Below, in pieces: positions 1 to 8,565 of a stretch of 64,000 bases of DNA (positions are counted from its first letter, which is position 1; every line of letters starts with the position of its first letter). This DNA comes from Bacteroidota bacterium (lineage in GTDB: Bacteria > Bacteroidota > Bacteroidia > AKYH767-A > OLB10), in contig JADKIC010000008.1 in the NCBI GenBank assembly GCA_016721435.1, forward strand, positions 71,457 through 135,456, read 5' to 3'. A model generated the notes under the pieces. That model had not been told where the DNA came from and did not search any database. It was given only the letters and a program-made list of their open reading frames with translations. Position numbers and translations under genes: made by a program.

Positions 1-1
1 C

Positions 2-340
2 CTCTCTCATCTTGCTAAATCAGGAAAAAGCTGTTCGATGCTTCGTTCTTCATATCCTGATTATTTTATCTCCAAAAATAAAATTGAATTAACACCCGAG
101 ACAGATGTGACGGAAATCCTTGAACGTATCCGGGAGAAATACAGCAAGCATCCCGTCAACACCATCGATGGGGTAAAAATAGAATTCGATAAGGAATGGG
201 TGCATTTGCGTCGATCCAATACCGAACCCATCATCAGAATTTATAGTGAAAGTCAATCGCTGACAACAGCAAATAACCTGGCAGGGAAGATTATTGCGGA
301 TATCAAGGATATTCTCTCTTCCATGTTAACAAAAGCCTGA
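2..340 (+). CDS. Phosphoglucomutase/phosphomannomutase family protein, C-terminal end (5' partial)
   Basis: This is the C-terminal end of an alpha-D-phosphohexomutase; the reading frame is open to the left edge, so the start lies outside the window. About 112 residues are visible. They contain the family's phosphate-binding loop RRSNTEPIIRIYSES near residue 70, which grips the sugar-phosphate phosphate in domain 4. Enzymes of this family interconvert hexose 1- and 6-phosphates (mannose, glucose or glucosamine) for cell-envelope sugar nucleotides. The substrate cannot be told from this fragment. It ends 17 bases before the cysteine desulfurase on the same strand, so co-transcription is possible. 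Confidence 0.85.
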   Translation, partial: LSHLAKSGKSCSMLRSSYPDYFISKNKIELTPETDVTEILERIREKYSKHPVNTIDGVKIEFDKEWVHLRRSNTEPIIRIYSESQSLTTANNLAGKIIADIKDILSSMLTKA

Positions 341-357
341 AACCCTTCCTCCAAATA

Positions 358-1493
358 ATGAAAGTATATCTTGATAATGCCGCGACCACACCCATGGATC
401 CGGAAGTAGTGGCAGCAATGATTCCAATGTTGCAAAACCAGTATGGGAATCCTTCTTCTATTCATGCTGTTGGTCGTGAAGTAAGTGCTGCCATCGAAGC
501 GGCAAGAAAAAAAGTAGCCACGCTGCTGAATACTTCTCCTTCTGAAATATTTTTACTTCCGGTGGTACCGAAGCGGATAATATGGCCATTCGATGTTGTA
601 TTCATGATCTCGCAATTAAACACGCTATCACTTCTCCACTCGAACACCATGCCGTATTGCATACATTGGAGGACTTAGCCGGACGCGGAGAAATTAAATT
701 GAGTTTAGTCGGGATCGATAAGCAAGGTCATATCGATTTAGTGCATTTGGAAAAATTACTGTCTGAAAATGAACGTTCATTTGTTTCGCTCATGCATGCC
801 AATAATGAGATTGGAACATTGATTTCGATAGAGAAAGTAGGGGAGATCTGTCATAAACACCATGCCTTGTTTCATTCGGATACCGTTCAAACGATGGGAC
901 ACTTCCCTCACGATCTTTCTAAATTACCTGTTGATTTTATTACCGGTGCTGCTCATAAATTCCATGGTCCGAAAGGTGTTGGTTTTCTCTACATCAATCG
1001 CAATGTGAAAATCAAACCCTTTATTACCGGTGGAGCACAGGAACGAAATATGCGAGGAGGTACAGAGAATGTGTATGGTATCGTTGGACTGGCGAAAGCA
1101 CTTGAGCTGGCGTACTCGCATATGGAGAATGATATGAAGAGCGTTACCGCATTGAAGAAGTATATGATGGAAAAGCTCTCGGAGGAAATTCCCGGAGTCT
1201 TGTTCAATGGAGATACCTCCCCTGAAAATAGCCTGTATACAGTACTGAATGTCTCTTTTCCCCCCAATGAAAATGCAGAGATGTTGTTGTTCAATCTGGA
1301 TATTGCCGGTATTGCCTGTTCTGCAGGAAGTGCTTGTTCATCGGGTAGTGAAATAGGCTCCCATGTATTGCGTGCAATTTCCTATGATGGTGCCCGACCT
1401 GCTGTTCGTTTTTCATTCAGCCGTTACAATACCCTGGAGGAAATTGATTATTGTGTGGAGAAACTGAAGGAGTTTTTCCTCGTAAAAGCATAG
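358..1493 (+). CDS. Cysteine desulfurase (NifS/IscS family), one-base frameshift
   Basis: A PLP-dependent enzyme that takes sulfur from L-cysteine for iron-sulfur clusters and thio-modifications. The N-terminus has the DNAATTP motif, the middle has the PLP-lysine motif GAAHKFHGPKG, and the C-terminal third has the persulfide cysteine loop SAGSACSSG. The reading frame breaks in the T-run at 550-554: adding one T restores FTSGGTEADNMA, a highly conserved family motif, and joins frame 358-678 to 582-1493 in one protein of about 378 residues, normal for the family. All catalytic residues survive, so an assembly error is more likely than a pseudogene. Whether it is IscS-like (housekeeping) or another NifS paralog cannot be settled here. 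Confidence 0.88.
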
Positions 1494-1582
1494 CCAAAGT
1501 CCTCTGCTTGTCTTTTTTTCTTGAGTTTAATTGCCGGCTACGGTTGTTTTTTATAACTTAGTAAAATAAATAGTTCGCGATT

Positions 1583-3865
1583 ATGGATAAGATGAAAACC
1601 GGTTTACTTATTGTCAGCATAGTACTATGTTCCTTTAATACCGGGAGGAGTCAATCTCCCTTGAATATTCAATTCAGATCTCAGTTACCCTATGGTTCTA
1701 CTGTTGATCTTTCCAATATATGGGGATATGTTGACTCACTCGGAAATGAATATGCGTTGGTGGGAACTCAGACCGGTTTGTCGATTGTGGATGTTACGAA
1801 TCCTGTGGCTCCTGTTCTGAAATTTCAGGTGCCGGGTACCAATTCCTTTTGGAGAGAAGTACAAACATGGGGTAAATATGCTTATGTAACTACAGAAGGT
1901 TGCTGCAATGGCTTGCAGATTGTTGATCTTTCAAATTTGCCGGCTTCCATAAATTCAAAATTCTGGACAGGTACCGGAGCAGTTGCAGGGCAGGTGGGAA
2001 GAATTCACTCCTTGCATATTCGCGATGGATATGTTTACCTCAATGGATCGCAACTCTTCGGTGGAGCCGCCTTAATTGTTTCTTTGAATGATCCCTGGAA
2101 TCCGGTGTATGTGAGCAATACCGCTATGAATTTTGCCGGTAACATCCGCTATGTACACGATTGTTATGTGAAGAATGATACCCTATGGGGTGCCCATATT
2201 TATGGTGGATTTTTTTCTGCAATAAATATTTCCAATAAATCGAATCCCGTACTGATCTCTACTCAAAATACCCCCAATAATTTTACGCACAATGCATGGA
2301 TGGCCGACAATGGTTCAAGTGTTTTATATACGACGGATGAAGTGAGCAATTCATATCTGGCTTCTTATGATGTTTCCAATACCGGAAATATTCAATTGTT
2401 GGATCGCTTACAGGGAATGCCGGGTAGCGGATCAATTATTCACAATACGTATATACGTAACAGTTATGCGATCAACTCTTACTACAAAGATGGTATCACG
2501 ATTGTCGACGTATCCCGTCCCGAAAATATGATTACGGTTGGACGATATGATACCTATACACAAGGCGCCGGCAATGGCTTCAATGGAGCCTGGGGGGTCT
2601 ATCCATATCTCCCTTCTGGAAATATTATTGTTTCAGATATTGATAACGGACTTTTCGTCCTAACGCCAACTTATCAAAGGGCTTGCTATCTGGAGGGCAT
2701 TACAAGAGATTCCTGTACGAATATGGTGTTATCGAATGTATCTGTCGTGATTACCGGTGGAACACATCATGCTGAATTATCAAAATTAACCGGAACCTAT
2801 AAAACAGGTACCGCAAATAGTGGGTTGTACACTGTAACTTTCAGCAAGACCGGCTATACAACGAAAGTATTAACCGGTGTGAGTTTGCAGTCCGGTGTAC
2901 TTACAAATTTAAATGTCGCCCTGCGTCCTGCAAACGCCGTCACCTATGCAGGAGCTCTTGTGTCAAATGTAAATTGCAATGGGGCGAATGGTGGGTCAAT
3001 TGATTTATCAATAGGAAATGGAACTCTTCCTATAACGTATATATGGTCGAACGGAGGAACAGCACAGGATTTAAATAATATTCCGGCCGGTAATTTTACA
3101 GTAACAGTGTCTGATGGTTTGGGATGCAGCATATCTCAATCATTTACGGTAATTGAACCACCGGCAGTGAGTGCTGTTGCAACGGTGGAAGCTGTTTCCT
3201 GTAGTTTAGCCCAGGATGGGGCTTTGATGGTGCAGGTAAATGGAGGAGTGGCTCCGTATACCTATCAATGGAATGCCAGCCCGGCTGCTGTGCAATCTCC
3301 AGGTGCACAATTTACACTTCGAACTTCAGGAAGTAGCGCAGGTAATACCATTTCAGGGAATTTATTATTGACCGGCGACAGTACCGGAATAGATGGTATT
3401 CCGGCCGGAAATTATCAGTTAGTAATTACAGATAATAACGGTTGCGTCACTACGAATAATTATGTGTTAGTGGATCCACCCAATCCCTGCAGCATTAGTA
3501 TTTCCCTTCGATTATTTATCGAAGGATTTTATGATGGAAATCAAACCATGAATCCGGTCGCCAATGCCTCCGCGGGAATTACGGATACCGTTACCCTCGA
3601 ACTGCATGAAACCGTTGCACCCTATGGCGTCGTACAATCTGTTCAAACTGCTATTGATTCTTCCGGTTGGGGAACATTCGTTTTCCCGGCTTCCTTATGG
3701 CAACAGTCGTTTTATCTCGTCATAAAACATAGAAACAGCCTCGAGACCTGGAGCAAAACTCCCTTTCATTTGCCCACCGGTGTGCAGCAATTTAATCTAA
3801 CGGATTCCTTTGTTCCCGTCATCGGAAATCCATTCCTGACCCGGGAATCTAACTTCAAAGATTAG
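1583..3865 (+). CDS. Secreted choice-of-anchor-B type protein with SprB-like repeats
   Basis: A 760-residue exported protein. It has an N-terminal signal peptide ending near SFNTGRSQ, then an LVIVD-repeat propeller (for example GLSIVDVTNPVAPV) of the choice-of-anchor-B kind over about residues 30-370. A carboxypeptidase-regulatory-like beta-sandwich follows (about 375-450), and then two SprB-like repeats (about 455-640) with the pattern G..PYTYQW...IPAGNYQLVITDNNGC. A last domain begins RLFIEGFYDG. Such proteins are surface adhesins or cargo of Bacteroidota. No T9SS type A or B sorting domain is visible; the protein stops just after its last domain, close to the inverted repeat at 3888. Function is not known beyond a likely surface role. 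Confidence 0.8.
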   Translation: MDKMKTGLLIVSIVLCSFNTGRSQSPLNIQFRSQLPYGSTVDLSNIWGYVDSLGNEYALVGTQTGLSIVDVTNPVAPVLKFQVPGTNSFWREVQTWGKYAYVTTEGCCNGLQIVDLSNLPASINSKFWTGTGAVAGQVGRIHSLHIRDGYVYLNGSQLFGGAALIVSLNDPWNPVYVSNTAMNFAGNIRYVHDCYVKNDTLWGAHIYGGFFSAINISNKSNPVLISTQNTPNNFTHNAWMADNGSSVLYTTDEVSNSYLASYDVSNTGNIQLLDRLQGMPGSGSIIHNTYIRNSYAINSYYKDGITIVDVSRPENMITVGRYDTYTQGAGNGFNGAWGVYPYLPSGNIIVSDIDNGLFVLTPTYQRACYLEGITRDSCTNMVLSNVSVVITGGTHHAELSKLTGTYKTGTANSGLYTVTFSKTGYTTKVLTGVSLQSGVLTNLNVALRPANAVTYAGALVSNVNCNGANGGSIDLSIGNGTLPITYIWSNGGTAQDLNNIPAGNFTVTVSDGLGCSISQSFTVIEPPAVSAVATVEAVSCSLAQDGALMVQVNGGVAPYTYQWNASPAAVQSPGAQFTLRTSGSSAGNTISGNLLLTGDSTGIDGIPAGNYQLVITDNNGCVTTNNYVLVDPPNPCSISISLRLFIEGFYDGNQTMNPVANASAGITDTVTLELHETVAPYGVVQSVQTAIDSSGWGTFVFPASLWQQSFYLVIKHRNSLETWSKTPFHLPTGVQQFNLTDSFVPVIGNPFLTRESNFKD

Positions 3866-3887
3866 AATTCATCAATTAAAACGTCTC

Positions 3888-3979
3888 ACCACTAAGCCAC
3901 TAAGCCACTAAGCACACTTAGATCACTAAGAAAAGAAAAAATTCTCAGTGCAACTTAGTGCCCTCAGTGCCTCTGTGGT
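3888..3979. repeat. Inverted CACTAAG repeat between convergent genes
   Basis: The left arm carries three direct copies of CACTAAG (CACTAAGC spacing) and a fourth after CACACTTAGAT. The right arm carries the inverse form CTTAGTG...CTCAGTGCCTCTGTGGT. The arms pair imperfectly around an A-rich centre (AAAAGAAAAAATT). The element lies between the convergent genes ending at 3865 and 3926 and overlaps the 3' end of the leftward acetyltransferase. It may act as a two-way terminator; it also looks like an interspersed repeat family. Confidence 0.6.
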
Positions 3980-4480
3980 AAAAAAGAAAACCTCTATGCT
4001 GACTTGGATAATTTGAGGCAGACGTTTTATCAATTTCGCCGGTACTCCACCCGAGAGCGTATTCGGTTCAATATTTCCTGTCACAACAGCTCCTGCAGCA
4101 ATGGCCGCACATTCTCCAATCACTACATTGGGCAGAATAATTACTCCCGCACCCAGCCAGGCATCTTTTCCAATGGTAATGCTCCCTCTTATTGGTGGAA
4201 AAATCTTTATCAACTTGGAATGATTCGGATCAGATGCCAGTATCAAAGTAACCCGCGGACCAATAGAAACACGGTCCTCAATAATAAGATCGCAGGAGTT
4301 TTCTGAGTTCATCATTGAAAGGGATAGGCCCCCTGCAATGTAGACTTCTTCCCCAACATGAAAGCCACATTGACGCAATGCCCATATTCGTACAGCATTG
4401 GCCGGAAAATGAGCAACAAAAAACCGCATGCATTTTATCCATGCCTGCCTTACAATTCCATATTTCTTTATTGCTTTCAA
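3926..4480 (-). CDS. Hexapeptide-repeat acyltransferase (WbbJ/WcaF-like O-acetyltransferase)
   Basis: A left-handed beta-helix acetyltransferase predicted to O-acetylate a sugar of the exopolysaccharide. Hexapeptide repeats run from about residue 60 to 150 (for example IGKDAWLGAGVIILPNVVIG), and the C-terminal motif GGVPAKLIKRLP is typical of the family. The N-terminus resembles colanic-acid-type acetyltransferases. After about residue 160 the protein runs into the inverted CACTAAG repeat, giving a tail (TTEALRALSCTENFFFS) that is not part of the fold. It is the last gene of the long leftward operon, 3 bases after the FemAB-like gene. Confidence 0.8.
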   Translation of the reverse strand: MKAIKKYGIVRQAWIKCMRFFVAHFPANAVRIWALRQCGFHVGEEVYIAGGLSLSMMNSENSCDLIIEDRVSIGPRVTLILASDPNHSKLIKIFPPIRGSITIGKDAWLGAGVIILPNVVIGECAAIAAGAVVTGNIEPNTLSGGVPAKLIKRLPQIIQVSIEVFFFTTEALRALSCTENFFFS

Positions 4481-4483
4481 GGA

Positions 4484-5511
4484 TTATCTTCGAATGTATT
4501 TATACAACTTCAAACCTATCGTTCCGGTTTTCATCAAGAGGGGTTGATAGATTTTTTCAAACCTCCCGAAATTTACCAGCGTCCCTCCAAATTTACTTTT
4601 AAAATCCCGCACTCCATAATCAGCATCCGGTTTACCCGCTCCCAGGAAGTCGAAATGTTGCATTCCATTCCGACATCCATAGTCGATAGCCGCCCAGGTT
4701 GCCAGAATACTGGGATGTTGTTCTTTGTATTCTTTATCTAATCCGGCAATATACCACTCATAAATGGCTTTTCCGGGCATCAACGGACAAAGAATTCCTC
4801 CTATGATTTTACCTTCATGTTTAATCAACAAATATTTTCCAAGTCCTTTCCTGACTATCTCATTATAAAAGTAATCAAAAAAGCTTTTTGGAGGTAAGGG
4901 TTTGTTGACTTTTTCATGGTAAAGGTCTTTGAGTAATGCATAAAAGGAATTGGCTTCTTCCGGGTAGTGGCTTCCACAATATGAGCTGAAGATAACCCCT
5001 TCTTGATCTGCCGGGCCTTGCTCTTGCTCATCGCTGACAGCAGTTGGTCGGAGTTTTCACTCGTGGTATTCACAAGAAAGTTGAGATGTTCAAGATAACT
5101 GAAGCCCGCATTTTCAAAAGCAGATTTAAGAGCGGTGCAGTCAAATGTATTTCTGAATTGAGAATAGATGGCTTTTCCTGCAGTGGCATCGTTATAGCTC
5201 TTCAATAAAAGTTCGGCCTGCATGGAGTCGTCCACCAAGGGGCCTCCCCATACAATGCTTCTGGCAGTGAATCTCCCATAAAATGTATTCTCTCTTTGTA
5301 TGACACTGACTAAAATACCGGCTACTTTTCCGGTAGAGTTTTGAATTAAGCCAAATACCATTGGTGTATAACCGGGTGTATTTTCAAAAAGATGAAAAGC
5401 TTCCGGAAGTTGAAAGAAATTTCCCTGCGGATGTGCATGTACATATTCCCGCCACCCTGCCTGAACAAGTTGCCCGCTATCTGTAACAACAGTATATGGT
5501 GCAGCACTCAT
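4484..5511 (-). CDS. FemAB/GNAT-like acyltransferase of the EPS locus, one-base frameshift
   Basis: A FemAB-like (peptidoglycan-bridge type, GNAT fold) protein, the kind often found in exosortase-type and other polysaccharide loci; its substrate is unknown. The N-terminal half (from 5511) ends in a wrong frame. Adding one G at the run 4962-4964 joins it to frame 4484-4831 through EANSFYALLKDLYHEK and gives about 340 residues, the usual size. The C-terminal half has the typical pattern WYIAGLDKEYKEQHPSIL and DFLGAGKPDADYGVRDFK, where FemAB-like proteins read DFG..R.. followed by FK..FGG. It begins 1 base after the deacetylase gene stop. Transfer of an amino-acyl or acyl group to a glycan or precursor is inference. 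Confidence 0.72.
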
Positions 5512-5512
5512 T

Positions 5513-6295
5513 TTAATCCGTCATTGGATTTGAAACGTAAAAATATTTTTTGATGACATTCTTTAAATTCTGAAATATCAATTCCTTCATCCATGGGCCC
5601 GCCGAATCATGCCATCGTTGCGGATGAGTTGTGATCATAATTCGGGGAGGTAACTGGTTTTGCTTTACAGCGTTGATAATTTCTTCCGTTTTGTTGAAAC
5701 GAAAGGAAAGCTGGAATGGGTTTTTTACCTTGTCCCGTACACTTACACGGTTGCCGTCCCAGCGCCGGCCGGTGTCCGTGAGATAGAGCGTAGAGGAGAA
5801 GTCAATATCGAAATAGGGCTCACCAAGAATATTGTATTTCTTATAGTCGTAATCTCTCCAAAGCATTTTATTGTCCCATACGGAAGCCGGACTTCCGTGC
5901 ATGCAAATGGTTTTAACAGGATAAAAGGTCCTGAAATAGTTTAAATTGTTTTCGAAAAGTTGAATGGCCTTTTTAAAATCACCATTCGCTAATGATAAAT
6001 CTTCGTAATGATAACCGATTTCATGCCCAAGATCAGCGATCTTTTTAATGATTTCCGGTTGATTGCTTTCGGGGACAATGCGGAAGTAATATGTGCTTCT
6101 GATCGAGAGTTCATGCTCTATTTCAGCTTTTAAAAGACTTTGTATTGGCAAGTCATCCACATCGTGACGGAGGATAATGTACTTTGCCGGAAGTGTGCTT
6201 TTATAGACATCCTCGAAGGCGATGAAGGTATAGCCGTTGCCCTTACAGGTTGTCAGCAATTGTTTGTATTTATGAAGTGTAAAATCAAGAGACAT
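5513..6295 (-). CDS. Polysaccharide deacetylase-like protein (WbmS/NodB fold)
   Basis: A protein of about 260 residues related to polysaccharide deacetylases. Visible motifs are LRHDVDD (metal-binding aspartates, near residue 45), HEIGYHYEDL (metal histidines, near 95) and CMHGSP near 135, a layout seen in WbmS-like proteins of O-antigen loci. It may remove N-acetyl groups from a glycan or a precursor. ATG at 6295 is taken as the start; a GTG lies two codons upstream. The gene overlaps the DUF354 gene by 11 bases and is followed at once by the FemAB-like gene, so the three are likely translated together. Confidence 0.75.
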   Translation of the reverse strand: MSLDFTLHKYKQLLTTCKGNGYTFIAFEDVYKSTLPAKYIILRHDVDDLPIQSLLKAEIEHELSIRSTYYFRIVPESNQPEIIKKIADLGHEIGYHYEDLSLANGDFKKAIQLFENNLNYFRTFYPVKTICMHGSPASVWDNKMLWRDYDYKKYNILGEPYFDIDFSSTLYLTDTGRRWDGNRVSVRDKVKNPFQLSFRFNKTEEIINAVKQNQLPPRIMITTHPQRWHDSAGPWMKELIFQNLKNVIKKYFYVSNPMTD

Positions 6296-7397
6296 TGTCA
6301 CGGAATTTCTGTTGAAGGGTTGGATCTTTTAATAGTTGTTCAGCACTTAATGGGTAATTTTCAAAGAACCAGACAAAGAATTTAGTAGGGTCGATGGTGT
6401 CCTGCAATAGTTTTTCTTTTCGTTTTTTCCATTTCTCTTTTAGATCGGGTGTCGCGATAAGTTCTCTTGTTTTCTCCAGCAATTTCTCAGGCTGATCAGT
6501 TGGAATGCCGAAGGTAAGTTGGTAGGTATGTTCCAGTTCTTCCAGATAGCCGAGTTTGCCAACGAAATCATTGAAGCGGATAGAAGGTGTACCCAGCACC
6601 GCTGCCTCCGCTGTCATGGTTTGACTGTCGCCAAGGTAAAGATCTGAATAATACAGAACATCCAGTATGTCGGAGGCTTTAACTTTCACACGGTATTTTT
6701 CTAACTCAGGTGGAAGCGGTCGCTCCGACGAAAGATGTATTTGTCCGTATGGCTCCAGTATATGAATGAGATCAGTTGCCAATTGGTTGGTGATTCCTGT
6801 CTTGTTTTCGTCATGCCATGCCGTTAGTTTGGCGAAACGAATGAAAATATTCAATTTTTGCTTTCCGAATAACGCGTTGACTTTTTCTTTGTCCGGTGTG
6901 AAATAGGCCGGCCTTAAATAAGCAAGCTCTTGGTTGGCATTGTACTTTACTGTTTTGGGATGATCGTTCCATTGCGCTGCCGAGCAGGAAACCGGACAAA
7001 GCTGGTGATGAAGGAAGGGAACAAAGATTTTGCTGTAGACAGGGAATATTTCCAGATCATCTTCAAATACGCTAATGCTCTTTACTCCTAACAGTCGTGC
7101 AAACGGTGCAAATTCAGCTGAAGTAGAAATGAAGAGATCGGGCTTCTCTTTACGCACGATCTTCCAATGTTGAAGTGTTCGCTGAAGAAAGGAGAATGCA
7201 ATTCCTGTTCTCGAATCCTTTCGTTCCTGCTCGGCAATGTTGATGAAAGGGAGTCCGCTTTCTTCCAATAATTTCCGGAGTACATCCTTCGTCTTAATCG
7301 TAACGATCACCGTATGCCCTTTCTCTTTCCGTATTCGCATGGTGTTCTTAAAGAGATGGAAGTGGGCGGGATGCGCGAGATAAAACAGGAATTTCAT
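6285..7397 (-). CDS. DUF354 family glycosyltransferase-like protein
   Basis: A DUF354 protein of about 370 residues, a GT-B-like fold similar to UDP-GlcNAc 2-epimerases and found in archaeal and bacterial polysaccharide loci. It begins MKFLFYLAHPAHFHLFKN, the usual start of the family (HPAHxH), so the ATG at 7397 is preferred to an upstream in-frame one. The C-terminal half has YYSDLYLGDSQTMTAEAAVLGTP, the donor-binding type motif of GT-B enzymes. Its ATG overlaps the TGA of the frame-corrected upstream gene as ATGA (7394-7397). No exact activity is established for the family. Confidence 0.78.
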   Translation of the reverse strand: MKFLFYLAHPAHFHLFKNTMRIRKEKGHTVIVTIKTKDVLRKLLEESGLPFINIAEQERKDSRTGIAFSFLQRTLQHWKIVRKEKPDLFISTSAEFAPFARLLGVKSISVFEDDLEIFPVYSKIFVPFLHHQLCPVSCSAAQWNDHPKTVKYNANQELAYLRPAYFTPDKEKVNALFGKQKLNIFIRFAKLTAWHDENKTGITNQLATDLIHILEPYGQIHLSSERPLPPELEKYRVKVKASDILDVLYYSDLYLGDSQTMTAEAAVLGTPSIRFNDFVGKLGYLEELEHTYQLTFGIPTDQPEKLLEKTRELIATPDLKEKWKKRKEKLLQDTIDPTKFFVWFFENYPLSAEQLLKDPTLQQKFRDNVS

Positions 7398-8565
7398 AAG
7401 GTCTGCTCTCCTGATGTTAGGTGTTCTGATAAAGAGGAAAGTCCTGCCAGCATCCAACTGTCCGACCACCGCATGAATGCCGTTTTTTCAGTATGTGATT
7501 TGAATTTTCGGAAATAAAATTACCGGCAGGTGATTGCATATGGTGGATCATCCATAATGCACATTTCTTTGCGGTGTCAATGTGTCCAAATCGTACAAGA
7601 CTCAATAGCGTTTGCCCGGCAGCCGTGCAGTCCACCGGCCATGGTTCATTGTTGTAGAATTTAGGTTGTCCTTCCTTCGTAATAAAATGGGAAACATAAA
7701 ATTGAACTCCTTTTTTTAAGGCTTCGGTAAATCGTAAATCGCCGGTGCATTTAATATATTCATCTAAACAATCCAACACATAGGCGGTATGATAGTTGTC
7801 AATGCGTTGTCCGGCATTTCGCTGTGAATAAATCCATGCGCCCTCTTTAGATTGATGTTTCATCACCCAGGCAATGGATTGTGCAGCAAGATTTTTCCAT
7901 TCCGGATTCTTTGTAAGTTGATACCCCTGTGCCAAGAGTCGTGATCCTTTCATGCTGGCATTAAAAACTTTTTCACGGTCGAAAGGAGAATAGGAAAAAC
8001 AGAAGGAGCCATCTTCTTCCACAGTTCGATTCAAATGAGTGGTGACAAATTCACACCCTTTAATCACCAATTCACGGGCAAGAGTATTGTTGAAAGTGGC
8101 ATGGGCAATGTAAAGGCTGTTTGTAATGATGCCGGTAGCAACAACAGTGGGCTGATAAGCCGGTATAGATGCATAGCGCGCCTCCCATGGAAAATCATAG
8201 CCCCAGCAAGCACCGGTATAATTTGTCGGAATGAGTTTCACAAGTTGATCAATCATTTCTTCAACCTTTTTCCTGTAGTCTGAATTTTTGTTTTTTTGAT
8301 ACAAACAGGAATAGGCTTGAATGCCCAATCCCAGCGAAACAGGATTTAATCTTCGCTTTATACCTAAAAGAGGCCGCAAATTAATTGGTGATCTTTTAAT
8401 AAATTGCTGAGCAAGAAATCGTAACTGATGGTTGTTCTTCAGCACAGGAAGTCGGAAGAGGGGAGAGGTGAGACCGTCATAAGGATCGTAGCCCATAAAC
8501 CGTTCTTTTTCTACAAACCCTAACAGGCGATGCAATGAACACTCAATCAACTCTTCCTCTTTCAT
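7394..8565 (-). CDS. Alpha/alpha-toroid protein of polysaccharide loci (often called 'delta-aminolevulinic acid dehydratase'), frameshift near C-terminus
   Basis: A protein of about 390 residues with repeated helical Trp/Gly patterns (GACWGYDFPWEARY near 120, DGSFCFSYSP near 190, EGAWIYSQ near 255, HTAYVLDCLDEY near 285), like alpha/alpha-barrel glycan-active enzymes. Homologs in EPS loci carry a misleading delta-aminolevulinic dehydratase name; no heme role is suggested. The frame breaks at the A-run 7516-7519. Adding one base gives the conserved ending FMRWSDSWMLAGLSSLSEHL and a TGA at 7394-7396 overlapping the next ATG. Its own ATG overlaps the oxidoreductase stop (8562-8565). It could be a lyase, epimerase or glycosidase-like enzyme; I cannot tell. 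Confidence 0.7.

Noticed and set aside
550..554. Programmed ribosomal frameshift in the cysteine desulfurase
   Set aside because: There is no classic slippery heptamer plus downstream hairpin, and many unrelated genes here show the same one-base loss in a run.
4004..4741. Plus-strand frames opposite the acetyltransferase and FemAB-like genes
   Set aside because: They are low-complexity shadows of conserved minus-strand genes and have no start context or motif.
7417..8565. Heme biosynthesis enzyme (delta-aminolevulinate dehydratase)
   Set aside because: The protein has toroid-type helical repeats and sits in a polysaccharide locus; the active-site lysines and metal site of the real dehydratase are not visible.
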